This document shows positions 36,143 to 46,652 of a stretch of DNA of 47,069 nucleotides, one piece after another. Both the position numbers and the translations under genes were made by a program. Positions within the stretch are counted from its first letter, which is position 1; the number at the start of each line of letters is the position of its first letter. The notes beneath the pieces are model-generated. The model searched no databases. It was not told the DNA's origin and was given only the letters and a program-made list of their open reading frames with translations. Source of the DNA: Acidobacteriota bacterium (GTDB lineage Bacteria; Acidobacteriota; Thermoanaerobaculia; Multivoradales; Multivoraceae); assembly GCA_021296535.1 (NCBI GenBank), contig JAGWAG010000013.1, forward strand, positions 79,248 through 126,316, in the 5' to 3' direction.

Positions 36143-37171
36143 TCAGGAGTGACCGAGCGACAGCAGGTTCTCCACCGGCTGGTACAGCTCCTCCAGGTAG
36201 GCGACATCCTCAGCGTCGAGTTCGATCGCCGTCGCTTCGACGAGTTGCTCGATCTGGGAGACCTTCGACACGCCGACGACGGGAGAGGTCACCTCGGGCT
36301 TGCTCAGCAACCAGGCAAGGGAAACCTGCGCCGGCGTGCGGCCGTACTTCTGCGCCACCTCGACCACCCGGTCGGCGATGTCGAAGGTCGCGGCGCCGCG
36401 GTAGAGCATCTCCGTGCGCGACCGGTCGCCGCCCTTCGAGCGGTCGGTGCCGCCCTCGTCGAAGCTGCCCCTGTAGGAACCGGTCAGGATGCCGCGCGCG
36501 AGCGGCGACCATGGGGTCAGCGCGACGCCCGTCCCCCGCTCTTCCTCCCGATAGACCAGGTTGTAGTGGTTCTGCATCGACACGAACTCGGTCCAGCCGT
36601 TCTGCCGCGCCGTCATCTGGAGCTCGACGAACTGCCACGCGAACATGGACGAAGCGCCCAGGTAGAGCGCCTTGCCGGCCTTGACGACGTCGTGGAGGGC
36701 CTCCAGCGACTCCTCGATCGGCGCCCTGATCTGGCCCGGAATCCCGTGCGGATGGCGGTGGATGATCAACTGGTCGATGTAGTCGAGCCCCAGACGCTCC
36801 AGGCAGCCGTCGACGCCTTCCATGATGTGCTTGCGCGACAGCCCGCCCTGGTTTGGCGACCGCCCCATCGGCATGGAGACCTTGGTCGAGATCACGTACT
36901 CGTCGCGCGGCAGCAGTTCGCGCAGGAGCGAACCGACCACCCGCTCGCAGGCGCCGATGCCGTAGATGTCGGCGCAGTCGAAGTAGAAGAGGCCCCGTTC
37001 GATCGCGGCCTGGAAGATGGGACGCGACGCGTCGATGTCGAGCGTCCAGTCGCCCTGGTGGCCGCGGCCCGGCTCGCCGAAGTTCATCGTCCCCAGGCAC
37101 AACTCGGACACGCGGAGCCCGCTCTTCCGTCCCAGTTGAACCGCCTTCAACGTGCTCTCGCCTTCGCCCAT
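36143..37171 (-). CDS. Aldo/keto reductase
   Basis: The protein has 342 residues from the ATG at 37171 with GGAGG upstream. The catalytic tetrad is visible: Asp and Tyr in FDCADIYGIG, Lys in ISTKVSM and His in LIIHRHPHG. NADPH-binding residues lie in SVARTVxxR-like SKVSQIEQLVEA near the C-terminus. Family members reduce carbonyls with NADPH in the cytosol. The substrate cannot be predicted. It diverges from the DUF3604 gene across 109 bp, and a 109-bp gap separates it from DUF1800. Confidence 0.9.
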   Translation of the reverse strand: MGEGESTLKAVQLGRKSGLRVSELCLGTMNFGEPGRGHQGDWTLDIDASRPIFQAAIERGLFYFDCADIYGIGACERVVGSLLRELLPRDEYVISTKVSMPMGRSPNQGGLSRKHIMEGVDGCLERLGLDYIDQLIIHRHPHGIPGQIRAPIEESLEALHDVVKAGKALYLGASSMFAWQFVELQMTARQNGWTEFVSMQNHYNLVYREEERGTGVALTPWSPLARGILTGSYRGSFDEGGTDRSKGGDRSRTEMLYRGAATFDIADRVVEVAQKYGRTPAQVSLAWLLSKPEVTSPVVGVSKVSQIEQLVEATAIELDAEDVAYLEELYQPVENLLSLGHS

Positions 37172-37280
37172 TCGGCCACCTCCGCGTTTCGTGCGGCGTG
37201 AGTCCGCCGCCACGGGCCGCGACGATAGCCCACCCGGCCGGCGGCTATGCTGCCTCCTCCCCAACGAAAGGACGACAACG

Positions 37281-39173
37281 ATGAGGTCATTCCGAGTCAC
37301 TCTCGGCCTGCTGGGAGCGTCGGCAGCCGCGCTCGGCGCTCAGGCTCCAGACACCTACTCGCCCGCGGCCGCCACAGACCACGCCACCCAGGTCTTCTGG
37401 GGCGACACCCACGTCCACACGAGCTACTCCTCCGGCGACGCGAACATGGTCGGAACGAACGACGCGGATCCGAGCATCGCCTACCGGTTCGCGCGCGGCG
37501 AGGTGGTCGAGGGGCGAAACGGCATGCCGGTCCGCCTGCGCCGTCCGCTCGACTTCCTGGTCATCGCCGATCACGCCGAGAGCCTGGGCGTCAGTTTCAG
37601 CGTCCAGTCCGGGGACCCGGCCCTGCTGGCCGAGGAGATCGGCCGGCAGCTCCGCGAAGCCTGGCTCGAAGTGCGTGAGCGGTTGGGTTCCTACGACGAG
37701 CGACGGGCCTTCAACAGCCAGGTCAGCGCCACCGGCCGCGCCGTGGGCGCCCCCTACCGGCAGACTGTGTGGCAACGGGTCGCCGCCCTGGCTGACCAGT
37801 ACAACGAGCCTGGCCGCTTCACCGCTTTCGCCGGCTACGAGTGGACGTCGATCGGCTCCGACCGGCAGACCTTCGGCAACCTCCACCGGGTCGTCGTCTT
37901 CGGCGACGACTCCTCGAAAACCGGATCGATCGTCCCCTTCAGCGCCTACGACAGCCGGAACCCGGAAGACCTGTGGCGCTTCCTGGCCCGCTACGAGCAG
38001 ACGACCGGCGGCCAGGTGCTGGCGATCCCCCACAACGGCAACGTGAGCAACGGCGAGATGTTCGGGCTCACCAACTTCGAGGACGAACCACTGACCGCCG
38101 CCTACGCCCGCACCCGGCAACGTTGGGAGCCCCTCTACGAGGTGACCCAGATCAAGGGCGACAGTGAGACCCACCCCGTGCTCTCCCCCACCGACGAGTT
38201 CGCGGACTTCGAGACCTGGAGCAGTTGGGCCGGGCGAACCACGGAGCCGGGCGAGCATTCCTGCTGCCGGCAGACGTGGGGCCCCGAGAGCATGGGCGCG
38301 CTCAAGGAAGGCGAGTACGCGCGATCCGGCCTGAAGCGCGGGCTGAAGCTCCGCGCCGACCTGGGCGTCAACCCGTTCAAGTTCGGGCTGATCGGCAGCA
38401 CCGACGCCCACACCTCTCTCGCCACAGCCGACAGCGACAACTTCTGGGGCAAGTACTCGTCGACCTTCCCCTCGCCAACCCGCATGCTGGAGCCCATGGT
38501 CGGCGTCTGGCCCTCGCCGCTCAACTGGGAGACCTCGGCTTCCGGCTACGCGGCGGTGTGGGCCGAGCGGAACACCCGGGCGGCGATCTTCGCCGCGATG
38601 AAGCGGCGAGAGGTCTATGCCACCACCGGGCCGCGGATCGTCGTCCGTTTCTTCGGCGGCTGGGACTTCGAGGATGGCGACGCCGACCGCTCCGACGCCG
38701 CCTCGATCGGCTACTCCCGCGGCGTGCCGATGGGCGGTGATCTTCCGCCCGCGCCGGCCACCGTGTTCCTCGTCGGCGCCCTCAGAGACCCGGACGGCGC
38801 CAACCTCGACCGGATTCAGATCGTCAAGGGCTGGCTCGACGCCGAGGGGGAGCTGCACGAACAGGTCCACGAGGTCGCCCTCTCCGACGGTCGCGAAGTC
38901 GGTCCCGACGGCAAGGCGCCTGCCGTCGGTTCGACCGTCGACGTCGAGGACGCGAGCTGGGAGAACACGATCGGCGCAGTGGAACTGACTGCCATCCCGG
39001 ACTTCGATTCCGCCGAGGCGGCCTTCTACTACGCCCGCGTGATCGAGGTCCCGACGCCGCGCTGGACCGCCTACGATGCGAAGTACTTCGGCATCGAGGA
39101 TCCGCTGGAGGAGATCCCGATGATCACCCGGCAGCGCGCCTACACGTCGCCGATCTGGTACACGCCGGAGTAG
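37281..39173 (+). CDS. Secreted DUF3604 metal-dependent hydrolase-like protein
   Basis: The protein has 630 residues from the ATG at 37281, preceded by AAAGGA. The signal peptide ends about residue 20. PHP-like metal sites include WGDTHVHTSYSSGDA, FLVIADHAES, AIPHNGNVSNGEMF and GSTDAHTSL. The C-terminal part has GAVELTAIPDF and AEAAFYYARVIEVPTPRW. DUF3604 proteins are predicted hydrolases of unknown substrate that are abundant in marine bacteria. The gene converges on the secreted nuclease downstream with 52 bp between. Confidence 0.9.
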   Translation: MRSFRVTLGLLGASAAALGAQAPDTYSPAAATDHATQVFWGDTHVHTSYSSGDANMVGTNDADPSIAYRFARGEVVEGRNGMPVRLRRPLDFLVIADHAESLGVSFSVQSGDPALLAEEIGRQLREAWLEVRERLGSYDERRAFNSQVSATGRAVGAPYRQTVWQRVAALADQYNEPGRFTAFAGYEWTSIGSDRQTFGNLHRVVVFGDDSSKTGSIVPFSAYDSRNPEDLWRFLARYEQTTGGQVLAIPHNGNVSNGEMFGLTNFEDEPLTAAYARTRQRWEPLYEVTQIKGDSETHPVLSPTDEFADFETWSSWAGRTTEPGEHSCCRQTWGPESMGALKEGEYARSGLKRGLKLRADLGVNPFKFGLIGSTDAHTSLATADSDNFWGKYSSTFPSPTRMLEPMVGVWPSPLNWETSASGYAAVWAERNTRAAIFAAMKRREVYATTGPRIVVRFFGGWDFEDGDADRSDAASIGYSRGVPMGGDLPPAPATVFLVGALRDPDGANLDRIQIVKGWLDAEGELHEQVHEVALSDGREVGPDGKAPAVGSTVDVEDASWENTIGAVELTAIPDFDSAEAAFYYARVIEVPTPRWTAYDAKYFGIEDPLEEIPMITRQRAYTSPIWYTPE

Positions 39174-39225
39174 CTGCACCGGATTCCCGGGGGTACCGGA
39201 GACCCGGACTCGCCCGCTATCCGGC

Positions 39226-41841
39226 TCACCCGTCGGCGCGACATGGGAAAGCCTCGAGATCGAACCGGGTCTCGAAGGGAGAACCCTCCACGTTCCTGTA
39301 GGTCTCGACGGCGCCGGACTCGCTGTCCGTCACCGTAATCTCGACGCCGACATCGGTCAACCCACCCATCAGCACCCATCGATGCCCGGTCAGATGACAA
39401 CCGTCCAGGACCTTGACGACCAACTCGATGTTGCCGGGGCTGAAGAACCAGAACATTCCCGTGTCCGGCGTGCGGGGAATGGCCGTGCCGACGCCCGCTC
39501 CGTCGCCGGTCTGCCAGTTCGCCCGGACTTCGAAGCGAGAGTTCTGGAGGCAAAGCGACGTTGCGCCGGCGACACACGGGCCGGCGACCGCGACGGCCTG
39601 AGCGGCGGCGCTGGGCCCGGCCAGGCGCGAGAGTTCCGCCGAATCCCGAGGTGCTCCGCCAGGCACGGACCAGTCCTGGCTCTTCGCACCCGATTCCGGA
39701 TCGCAGGTGTCGAACGCCTCGGTGTCCCTGATCGGCTCGAACAGCCGGCCCAGGGGATTCACCCACCTCTCTAGGGCGCCGTTTCGCCGGTCGCGCACCG
39801 TCGTCGTCACCTCGACATCGGTCAAGCCGGCCGCGAAGACCCAGTAGCGGCCGTTGATCGCACAGCCGTCCAGCACCTTGACGACCATCTCGATGTTCGC
39901 CGGCTCGAAGAACCAGAAGTCCCCACTCTCGGCGGTCAGTTTGTAGGCCACGCCGCGGCCGGTCCTGCCGTCGGAGGTACGCCAGGCGACCTGGACGTCG
40001 AAGTGCCCTACGCAGAGAACGTCGTCGTCGCTGCACTCGGCGACCTCCGGTGGCTCGGGGTCCGGGTCGGGGTCCGGGTCGGGCTCCGCGACCTCGCACG
40101 GTGACGGACTCACCGGCGGCCCTGCGTCCGGCGAGAGATACACGACCAGGCCGTCGTGGTCCGCTGCGAACAGCGCGTTCGTCGCATCGTCCTCGTTGTG
40201 TCGCGCGGCGTCCGCATTGCCGCGCGCGTACTGGATGTCCACGACGTGCCGCTCCAGGGACTGGTTCACCAGCGCGTGGTCCAGGACCTGAGCGTTGCCG
40301 CCGAAGAGGAACGAGTACCTCTCGGAGTCCGGCACGCGGTCGACCAGGTTGCACAGATCCCTGGTGACGAGATCGGGACCGGTCATCAGGTTCTCGTCCG
40401 GCATCACTCGCCCCCTGATCTGGCCGACGACGTCGACGTAGCCGTCGGTGAACTGGAACGCGTTGAAGTCGCCCACGACGAGCGCGTTCCGGTCCTGGAG
40501 CGACTCGACGAGCCGGGCCACGGACTGCGCCTGCTCCAGGCGCTTCGTGCGGACCCACTCCCCTCGGGCAGCATCGTCGACATCGATCAGCGAGCGGTTG
40601 TGAACCGCTACGACGGAGAACGTCAGGCCGCCCGTTGTCGCCTCGAGCACGAGCGGCGGCCGATCGTGGAGCCGGTCGACGGTCCCATCCCGGGGATCCA
40701 CGAATGTCTCGCTTCGGCCATGTTCAGTCACCTGGACGACCGCCACGCCGGAGCGCACCAGGAAGCCCACAGCCGAAGAGCTTCCCGGCGCCTCGACATG
40801 GGCGGTGTAGCGCACGTTCGAGTCGTCGCTGCCGATGCGCGCGGCCAGGTTCTGGAGCGCGGTCCGCCCGGAGACCTCCTGGACGGCGACGATGTCGGGC
40901 GCAAGCAGAACCTCCCGGATCAGGCGCGATAACTTGCCCAGCTTGGCCGAGCCGGCGTTCTCCCGCAGGTTCAACAGGTTCTGCGACGCCACCGTGATCT
41001 CGCGTGGCGCCTTCGCGCGGACCGCGCGCGGCAACGCCTCGGCAGCAGATCGCGCCGTCAACTCGGTCGGCCATATCTCGTAGCCGCCGAACTCGTAGCC
41101 GAGCACGCCGGTCGCGGCGAACGTCGTGCCCGGAACCCAGGAGGCGTTCGGCAGGCCGAGCTTGTCCGGGTCGAGTTCGAACACCTCGGGATTCCCGTCC
41201 CAGACCGGCAGACCCGGTCGGCCCGGATACTCGATGCCGGGCTCGCGAAAGCCACGGGCAGAGGTCGCCGTGACGTACATCTCGGCCACCGGGTCCGAAC
41301 TGAAGTACTGACTGCCGCTGGACACCATCCCGGTCGCGACCCGGATGCGCATGCCCTCGTAGCACTCGTACTCCCTCCGGCAACTCGGACGCGCGGGGTC
41401 CGGGGACGGTCGAGAGCCGTTGAGCTCCACCGGATCGGGCAACGGCTGGTTGCTGGCGTCGATGCTGACCGAACCTCCGGACACCGTTGCGTCGACCCGC
41501 GTGAAGCCGAAGAACTCTTCGACCTCACCGGTGACGTCAACCTGGTCGCCGACGTTGATCTGGGGCGTCCCCCTGTGGAGGACGAAGACGCCGTCCGAAG
41601 TATCGGCGTCGTTGTCAGTGCGGGCGGACGGGGTCTGAATGAAGAAACCGCCGGCTCCCACCGCGGTGACGACGTTGTCGTTCGTCGTCACCGTCACGCC
41701 CACATGGGAGCTGGACAGCCCCCTCCCCTGGATCTCGTAGATTTCGCGGACCGCGACCTGCCCGAACCCATCTGCCGGGCAGGTCAACACGCCCGCGAAG
41801 CCGACTATCGCGTATGGCGCCAGGCGTCCGAAAGCTGCAAT
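39226..41841 (-). CDS. Secreted endonuclease/exonuclease/phosphatase-family nuclease (ExeM/NucH-like)
   Basis: About 871 residues. It begins with an OB-fold-like part, then the EEP nuclease: VASQNLLNL, VAVQEVSGR, VVAVHNRSL, VVGDFNAF and AADHDGLVVYL, with the metal Glu, Asp-Asn and terminal Asp-His. Two copies of a roughly 110-residue domain (SGDFWFFEPANIEMVVKVLDG; TGMFWFFSPGNIELVVKVLDG) follow an Asp-Pro linker. The start is uncertain. The track GTG (41790) truncates the signal peptide. Alignment with the paralogue's ATG points to ATT at 41841, which has a purine run directly upstream. It likely degrades extracellular DNA. Confidence 0.85.
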   Translation of the reverse strand: MAAFGRLAPYAIVGFAGVLTCPADGFGQVAVREIYEIQGRGLSSSHVGVTVTTNDNVVTAVGAGGFFIQTPSARTDNDADTSDGVFVLHRGTPQINVGDQVDVTGEVEEFFGFTRVDATVSGGSVSIDASNQPLPDPVELNGSRPSPDPARPSCRREYECYEGMRIRVATGMVSSGSQYFSSDPVAEMYVTATSARGFREPGIEYPGRPGLPVWDGNPEVFELDPDKLGLPNASWVPGTTFAATGVLGYEFGGYEIWPTELTARSAAEALPRAVRAKAPREITVASQNLLNLRENAGSAKLGKLSRLIREVLLAPDIVAVQEVSGRTALQNLAARIGSDDSNVRYTAHVEAPGSSSAVGFLVRSGVAVVQVTEHGRSETFVDPRDGTVDRLHDRPPLVLEATTGGLTFSVVAVHNRSLIDVDDAARGEWVRTKRLEQAQSVARLVESLQDRNALVVGDFNAFQFTDGYVDVVGQIRGRVMPDENLMTGPDLVTRDLCNLVDRVPDSERYSFLFGGNAQVLDHALVNQSLERHVVDIQYARGNADAARHNEDDATNALFAADHDGLVVYLSPDAGPPVSPSPCEVAEPDPDPDPDPEPPEVAECSDDDVLCVGHFDVQVAWRTSDGRTGRGVAYKLTAESGDFWFFEPANIEMVVKVLDGCAINGRYWVFAAGLTDVEVTTTVRDRRNGALERWVNPLGRLFEPIRDTEAFDTCDPESGAKSQDWSVPGGAPRDSAELSRLAGPSAAAQAVAVAGPCVAGATSLCLQNSRFEVRANWQTGDGAGVGTAIPRTPDTGMFWFFSPGNIELVVKVLDGCHLTGHRWVLMGGLTDVGVEITVTDSESGAVETYRNVEGSPFETRFDLEAFPCRADG

Positions 41842-41914
41842 CCCCCTCTTACGTTCTGCTTCGTCGTGCCGATGGCCTCAATCCTCCAGTTTCTCGAGAC
41901 CCCAGCCTGAGGAC

Positions 41915-44900
41915 TCACCGCCCCGAATCGCAGGCGAACGCGGTGACGTCGAACATCGCCGGAAACGGCATCCCCTCGAGATTCCGGTACATCTTCGCAC
42001 GGCCCGACGCGCTGTCGGTCACGGTGACCTCCACGCCAACGTCGGTTAAGCCGCTCATGAGCACCCAGCGGTAGCCGTTCTCTCGACAGCCGTCGAGCAC
42101 CTTGACCACAAGCTCGACATTGTCCGGGCTGAAGAACCAGAACATCCCGGTGTCCGCGGTGCGCGGAATGGCTGTGGCGACGCCGTTTCGATCACCGGCT
42201 TGCCAGTCGGCCCGGGCCTCAAAGCGGGAGCCTCGCAGGCAAAGCGCCGAGTCGCCGTCGGCGCAGGCACTGCCAGCCGACTCGATCGGGTCAGCACTAC
42301 TCAGGTTGGCCGCGTACAGCTCGTCGGTCAAGCCTCTGGGGGCGCCACTGAGCACGATCCGGCTCTGGCTGTTCACGCTCGAGCCGTTGCCGCAATTGGC
42401 GAACGCCGAGGCATCGGTGATCGGCCTGAAGCGCGTGCCGAGAGGGTTCGTCCAACTCTTCTCGACACCGTTGCGAAGGTCGCGCACCGTCAAGGTCACG
42501 GCGACATCCGTCAATCCGGCGGCGTAGACCCAGTAGCGGTCGTTGATCGCGCAGCCGTCCAACACCTTGACGACGAGTTCGATGTTCGTCGGGTGGAAGA
42601 ACCAGAAATCCCCGGCATCGGCCGTGAGTCGCTCGGCGAATCCCCGGCCCATCCGGCCCTTGCCGTCGTCCCATTCGACCTCCACCTGGAAGGCCCCCAC
42701 GCAAAGAGCATCGTCTTCGCCGCATCGGGCCGCACCCGCGGTCCAGGTCGTGGCCGTGGCCTCGGGGGTACGTTTCGAACCAAGCTCTCCGTTCAGAGCC
42801 TCCACCGCAAAGCTGTAGGTGATGGTCGGTACCAGCTCGTTCACGATCATTGAAGTCGCGTTCGCCGGTGCCGTTCCGATCATCCGCAGCTTCGAGTCGC
42901 CCGGTCCCTGCAGGAAGACGCCGAATCCCGTCTCTATGTCCGAGTTGTCCCGCCAGCGGAGTTCGACCTCCATCCCGCCGATCGCGGCAGCTTCGAGATG
43001 GGACGGCGCCTCGGGCCGACCCAAGGGCACTGTCATCTCGACCATGCGTGCGTCGGTCCTCGGGTCCGCAGCGTCGCCGATAGCGCCAACGTAGGTGAGC
43101 GAGTTTCGGCTTGCCGCATCAATCCGGACATCGATCGTGAACGACTCCGAATCTCCGACATCGATGTCGTCCAGACTGCACACCGGCAGCCCACCCGGAT
43201 CCTCGCGGCAACCGGATGTCGAAGTCTCGAAAGCGCCTTCCGCCGCCGCCAGAGAACTGGTCACGACGACAGTCGGTGCATCTTCGGGACCTGAGTTGGT
43301 GACGCTGACGGTGTAGCGGACAAGCTCCTCCGAGACGACCAGGCCCTCAGCATCGATACGCAGCTCCCCCTCGGGCCACGTGGTCGCCGTCGACATCGGC
43401 GTCAGCCCCGAGCGGAGCAGCCCGTTTCGCGCCTCGACCGCGAAGTTGTACGTCACGCCTGGCACCAGATCGCCGACGACTGTGGACGTCCTGTTCGCCC
43501 GTACCGACCTCAACAACCGCGGCCTCGGGTCGCCCGGACCTTGCAGGAAGATGTCGAACTGGCTTTCCACGCGTGAGTTGTCCCGCCACCGGACTTCGAC
43601 CTCCGTCGAACTGATCGCGGTCGCTACAAGGTCCGTCGGGGCATTGGGCGGCCCAAGGGGCTGCACAACCCCGACATCGTCGTCCCCGGGCTCCGGATCC
43701 ATCGTTTCACTGCCGACGGAACCGCTGTACCTGAGAGAGGTCTCGCTAGCCCCACCCGTGTCGACATCGATGGTGAAGGAGGCCGAGTCGCCGGCCAGAA
43801 TGTACCCCAGGGAGCAGTCCGGCACGCCATCCGGGTCCTCGTTGCAGCCGGAGGTCGTCGCCACAACCGAAGCGACTCGCCCGCTGAAGGAACTCGTGAC
43901 CACGACGTCGCGAGCAGTGTGGGGGCCCGCGTTCTCGACGCTGACGCTGTAGCGGACTCTGCTGGCTGACACGACCTGGCTCTCCGCGTCGAGGTCGAGG
44001 TCGGCCTGGGGTGGCGCCGGTGGCAGCGGTGCCGGACCCTGGCAGGGCGACGGGTCGACCGGCGGCTTGGCGTCGGACGAGAGGTAGACCACGAAGCCAT
44101 CGTGGTCCGAGGCGCGGAGAACGTTCGTTGCGTCATCCGCGTCGTCGAACGCGGCGTCGGCATTGCCGCGTGCGTACTGGATCTCGACAACGTGGCGCTC
44201 GAGGTTCTGGTTGACCAGCGCGTGGTCGAGCATCTGGGCGCTGCCGTTGAAGAGGAGCGAGTACCTATCGGAAGCCGGCACGCGCTCGGTCAGTACACAG
44301 AGGTCCCTTGTGACCAGATCGGGACCGGAATGGAGGTTTTCACTCGGCGTGACCTTGCCACTGATCTGGCCCACGACATCGGCGTGCGTTGTAGTCGCCC
44401 ACGACGATCACCTTCGAGTCCTGCAGCGACTCGACCAACCGCGCCACCGACTGCGCCTGCTCCAACCGTTTCGTGCGGCGCCACTCCCCGGCGGCAGGAT
44501 CATCGATGTCTCTCAGCGACCGGTTGTGGATGACCACCACCGAGAACGCCAGGCTACCGATCGTCGCGTCGAGCACGACCGGCGGGCGGTCGTTCAGCGG
44601 ATCGACGGTGCCGTCTCTCGGGTCGATGAAGGTCTCGCTCCTGCCGTGCTCCGTTACCGAGTTGATCGTCACGCCCGAGCGGACCAGAAAGCCCACCGCC
44701 TGGCTCGTGCCGGGCGCTTCGACGCGAGCCGTGTAGCTGACGTTCGAGTCGTCGGTCGCGATCCGCGTCGCCAGATTCTGAAGCGCGGCCAGGCCGAGGG
44801 CCTCCTGCACGCCGACGATGTCGGGCGAGCCGAGGACCTCACGGATGTAGCGCGAGAGCTTTCCCAACTTGGTTGCATCAGCGCTCGCCCCGAGGTTCAG

Positions 44901-46305
44901 CAGGTTCAACGATGCGACCGTGATCTCGCCCGACTCCTTGGCCCGTACCGCTCGCGGGAGCGTTGGACCTCGGCCAGAGTTCGTTACCGAAGAACTCCCA
45001 GGCAAGCACGCCCGTCGCGCTGAACGTGGTCCCCGGATCCCACGAAACATTCGTCAAACCCAACTTGTCCGGGTCAAGTCTGAACACTTCGGGGTTCCCA
45101 TCCCACACGGGCAACCCCGGCAGACCAGGGTACTCGATGCCCGGCTCGCGGAAAGGCCGCGAACTACTCGCGGTGACGTACATCTCACCGACAGGTTCAG
45201 TATCGTCACGATCGCGCTGACTGCCGGAAAATACGGTGCCGCTCGCGACCCGGACCCGCATGCCCTCGTAGCACTCGAGTTCAAACCTCGAGGTGCAGCT
45301 CAGCGAGCGGGGATTCGGCGACGGCAGCGATGCGTTGAGCTCAACCGGCGCGGGCAGCGGCTGGTTACTCGCATCCACGGTCACCGAACCGCCCGCGACC
45401 GTGGCGTCTATCCGCGAAAAGAACCAGGTCCTACGCTGATCGCTTGCTCCACTGCCGTCCAGCACCGTACCGACCACATCCACCTGGTCGCCGACCGCAA
45501 CCGTCGGCGAGCCGGAATGGACAACGAAGATGCCATCCGAGGTATTCACGTTGTCGTCGCTGCGACTGCTCGGCGTCTGTATGAAGAAGCCGCCCCCGCC
45601 GACCGCCGTGACGATGTTGTCGTTCGTGGTTGCCGTCGCGCCTATGTGCGGACTGTCCAGGCCGCTGCCCTGGATGTCGAAAATCTCTCCGGTAACCGGG
45701 TCCGGCGGAGGCTCCGGCATGGGGCAGTCGTTGGCTGCTCCGGGCGTACCCTTGTCCTTGGGACTTCCGGTACCAAACTCAGTAGTCGATAGGCACCAGT
45801 TCGCCGAGGCGTTGTTGTCGACAGTAGCGAGATCCCCCTCGGCCCCGGCGAGCGCGATCGAAGCGCCGACGGCGACGGGGAACGGATTCTCGTCGTACTC
45901 GACCGTGTCCACCACCGTCATGCCGTTCTTCAACACGATGGAGTCTTGAGAATTGGAGAGGGCCCAACTGCCGTACTCGTAGACCGCGGTTACCCCACCG
46001 TTCATCGTGGAGTCGTCGTCTCTAGCAAGCACGGCATAGGTATTGCCTCCGATGCTCAATGGGCCGCCATTGTTGATGGTGTGACTCGGGCTACCGTCGG
46101 CCTCTTCGATCGTCCAACCATTGATGTCCACGGCAATGCCGCTGGTGTTGTAGATCTCGAACCACTCACCCGCCGTGTCGTTGACGGCACTCGGGTCGTA
46201 CATGATCTCCGTGATCACGATCTGCCCGAAACCTCCGGCCGTCCCTCCAAACACCAACACGCACCCCACCCCAACACGCGACGCAACGCGTCCAGTCCAG
46301 CCCAT
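41915..46305 (-). pseudogene. Paralogous secreted nuclease with lamin-tail, DUF11/FnIII modules; two frameshifts
   Basis: The ATG at 46305 follows AAAAGAGGG. Domain order: signal peptide, lamin-tail domain (IVITEIMYDP; EWFEIYNTSG), OB-fold-like part, EEP nuclease (VASLNLLNL, VGVQEALG, VVGDYNA), two DUF11-plus-fibronectin III cassettes, then two C-terminal FWFF domains. Compared with the intact paralogue, an approximately 23-nt shorter stretch near 44965-44976 and a 20-nt deletion after GDYNA near 44386 shift the frame, splitting it into three ORFs. If assembly is right, the product is truncated within the nuclease. Tandem duplication with the gene at 39226 is evident from identical strand and close sequence. 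Confidence 0.85.
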
Positions 46306-46652
46306 CTGTTAGCCCTCTTTTGATCGGCTTTACGCCGGTTCGTCTGCCCGCCCGACAAGCAACCAGGGAGGAAAGCGCTCTCAACGACCTTCGGTGCGCA
46401 CCCGATCCAAGCCGAGTACGCTTCAGGCACCCTCCAAAGCGGAGGTAAATTCCCGGTGAAGCCCCAAGGAGGCGACGCAGTTGCCAGCCACGTCAGACAC
46501 CTTCCGGTTGCCCATTCGACTCCAGGTCGCTCCCGTTCAGGCACTTGTCGACCCGGGACCGGCCCGACTCAGAGTCTCACCGAGACAACTCTGTCGCGCC
46601 GTTGACCAAGCGACGCTACGTAGACGTCTCTGGTGGGGCCAAACGATGAATG
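46306..46652. other. Intergenic region upstream of the frameshifted nuclease gene
   Basis: About 350 bp without a convincing gene; the ORFs shown in the track have no family pattern. GGTGCGCACC is a 10-bp palindrome near 46394. CCTCC and GGAGG around AAAGC (46432-46446) form a small hairpin. It should contain the nuclease promoter on the minus strand. I could not assign a riboswitch. Confidence 0.4.

Noticed and set aside
37287-39179. Minus-strand 630-aa ORF opposite DUF3604
   Set aside because: Same length and position as the real gene, low-complexity Gly/Arg/Val content, no motif.
39174-39225. Possible terminator hairpin between the convergent DUF3604 and nuclease genes
   Set aside because: Only short imperfect CCGG/CCCGG pairing and no T-run.
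46420-46490. Riboswitch-like stretch with GGTGAAGCCCC and a CCTCC/GGAGG hairpin
   Set aside because: Checked by eye against cobalamin and cyclic-di-GMP motifs; the key conserved blocks are absent and no + strand gene follows.
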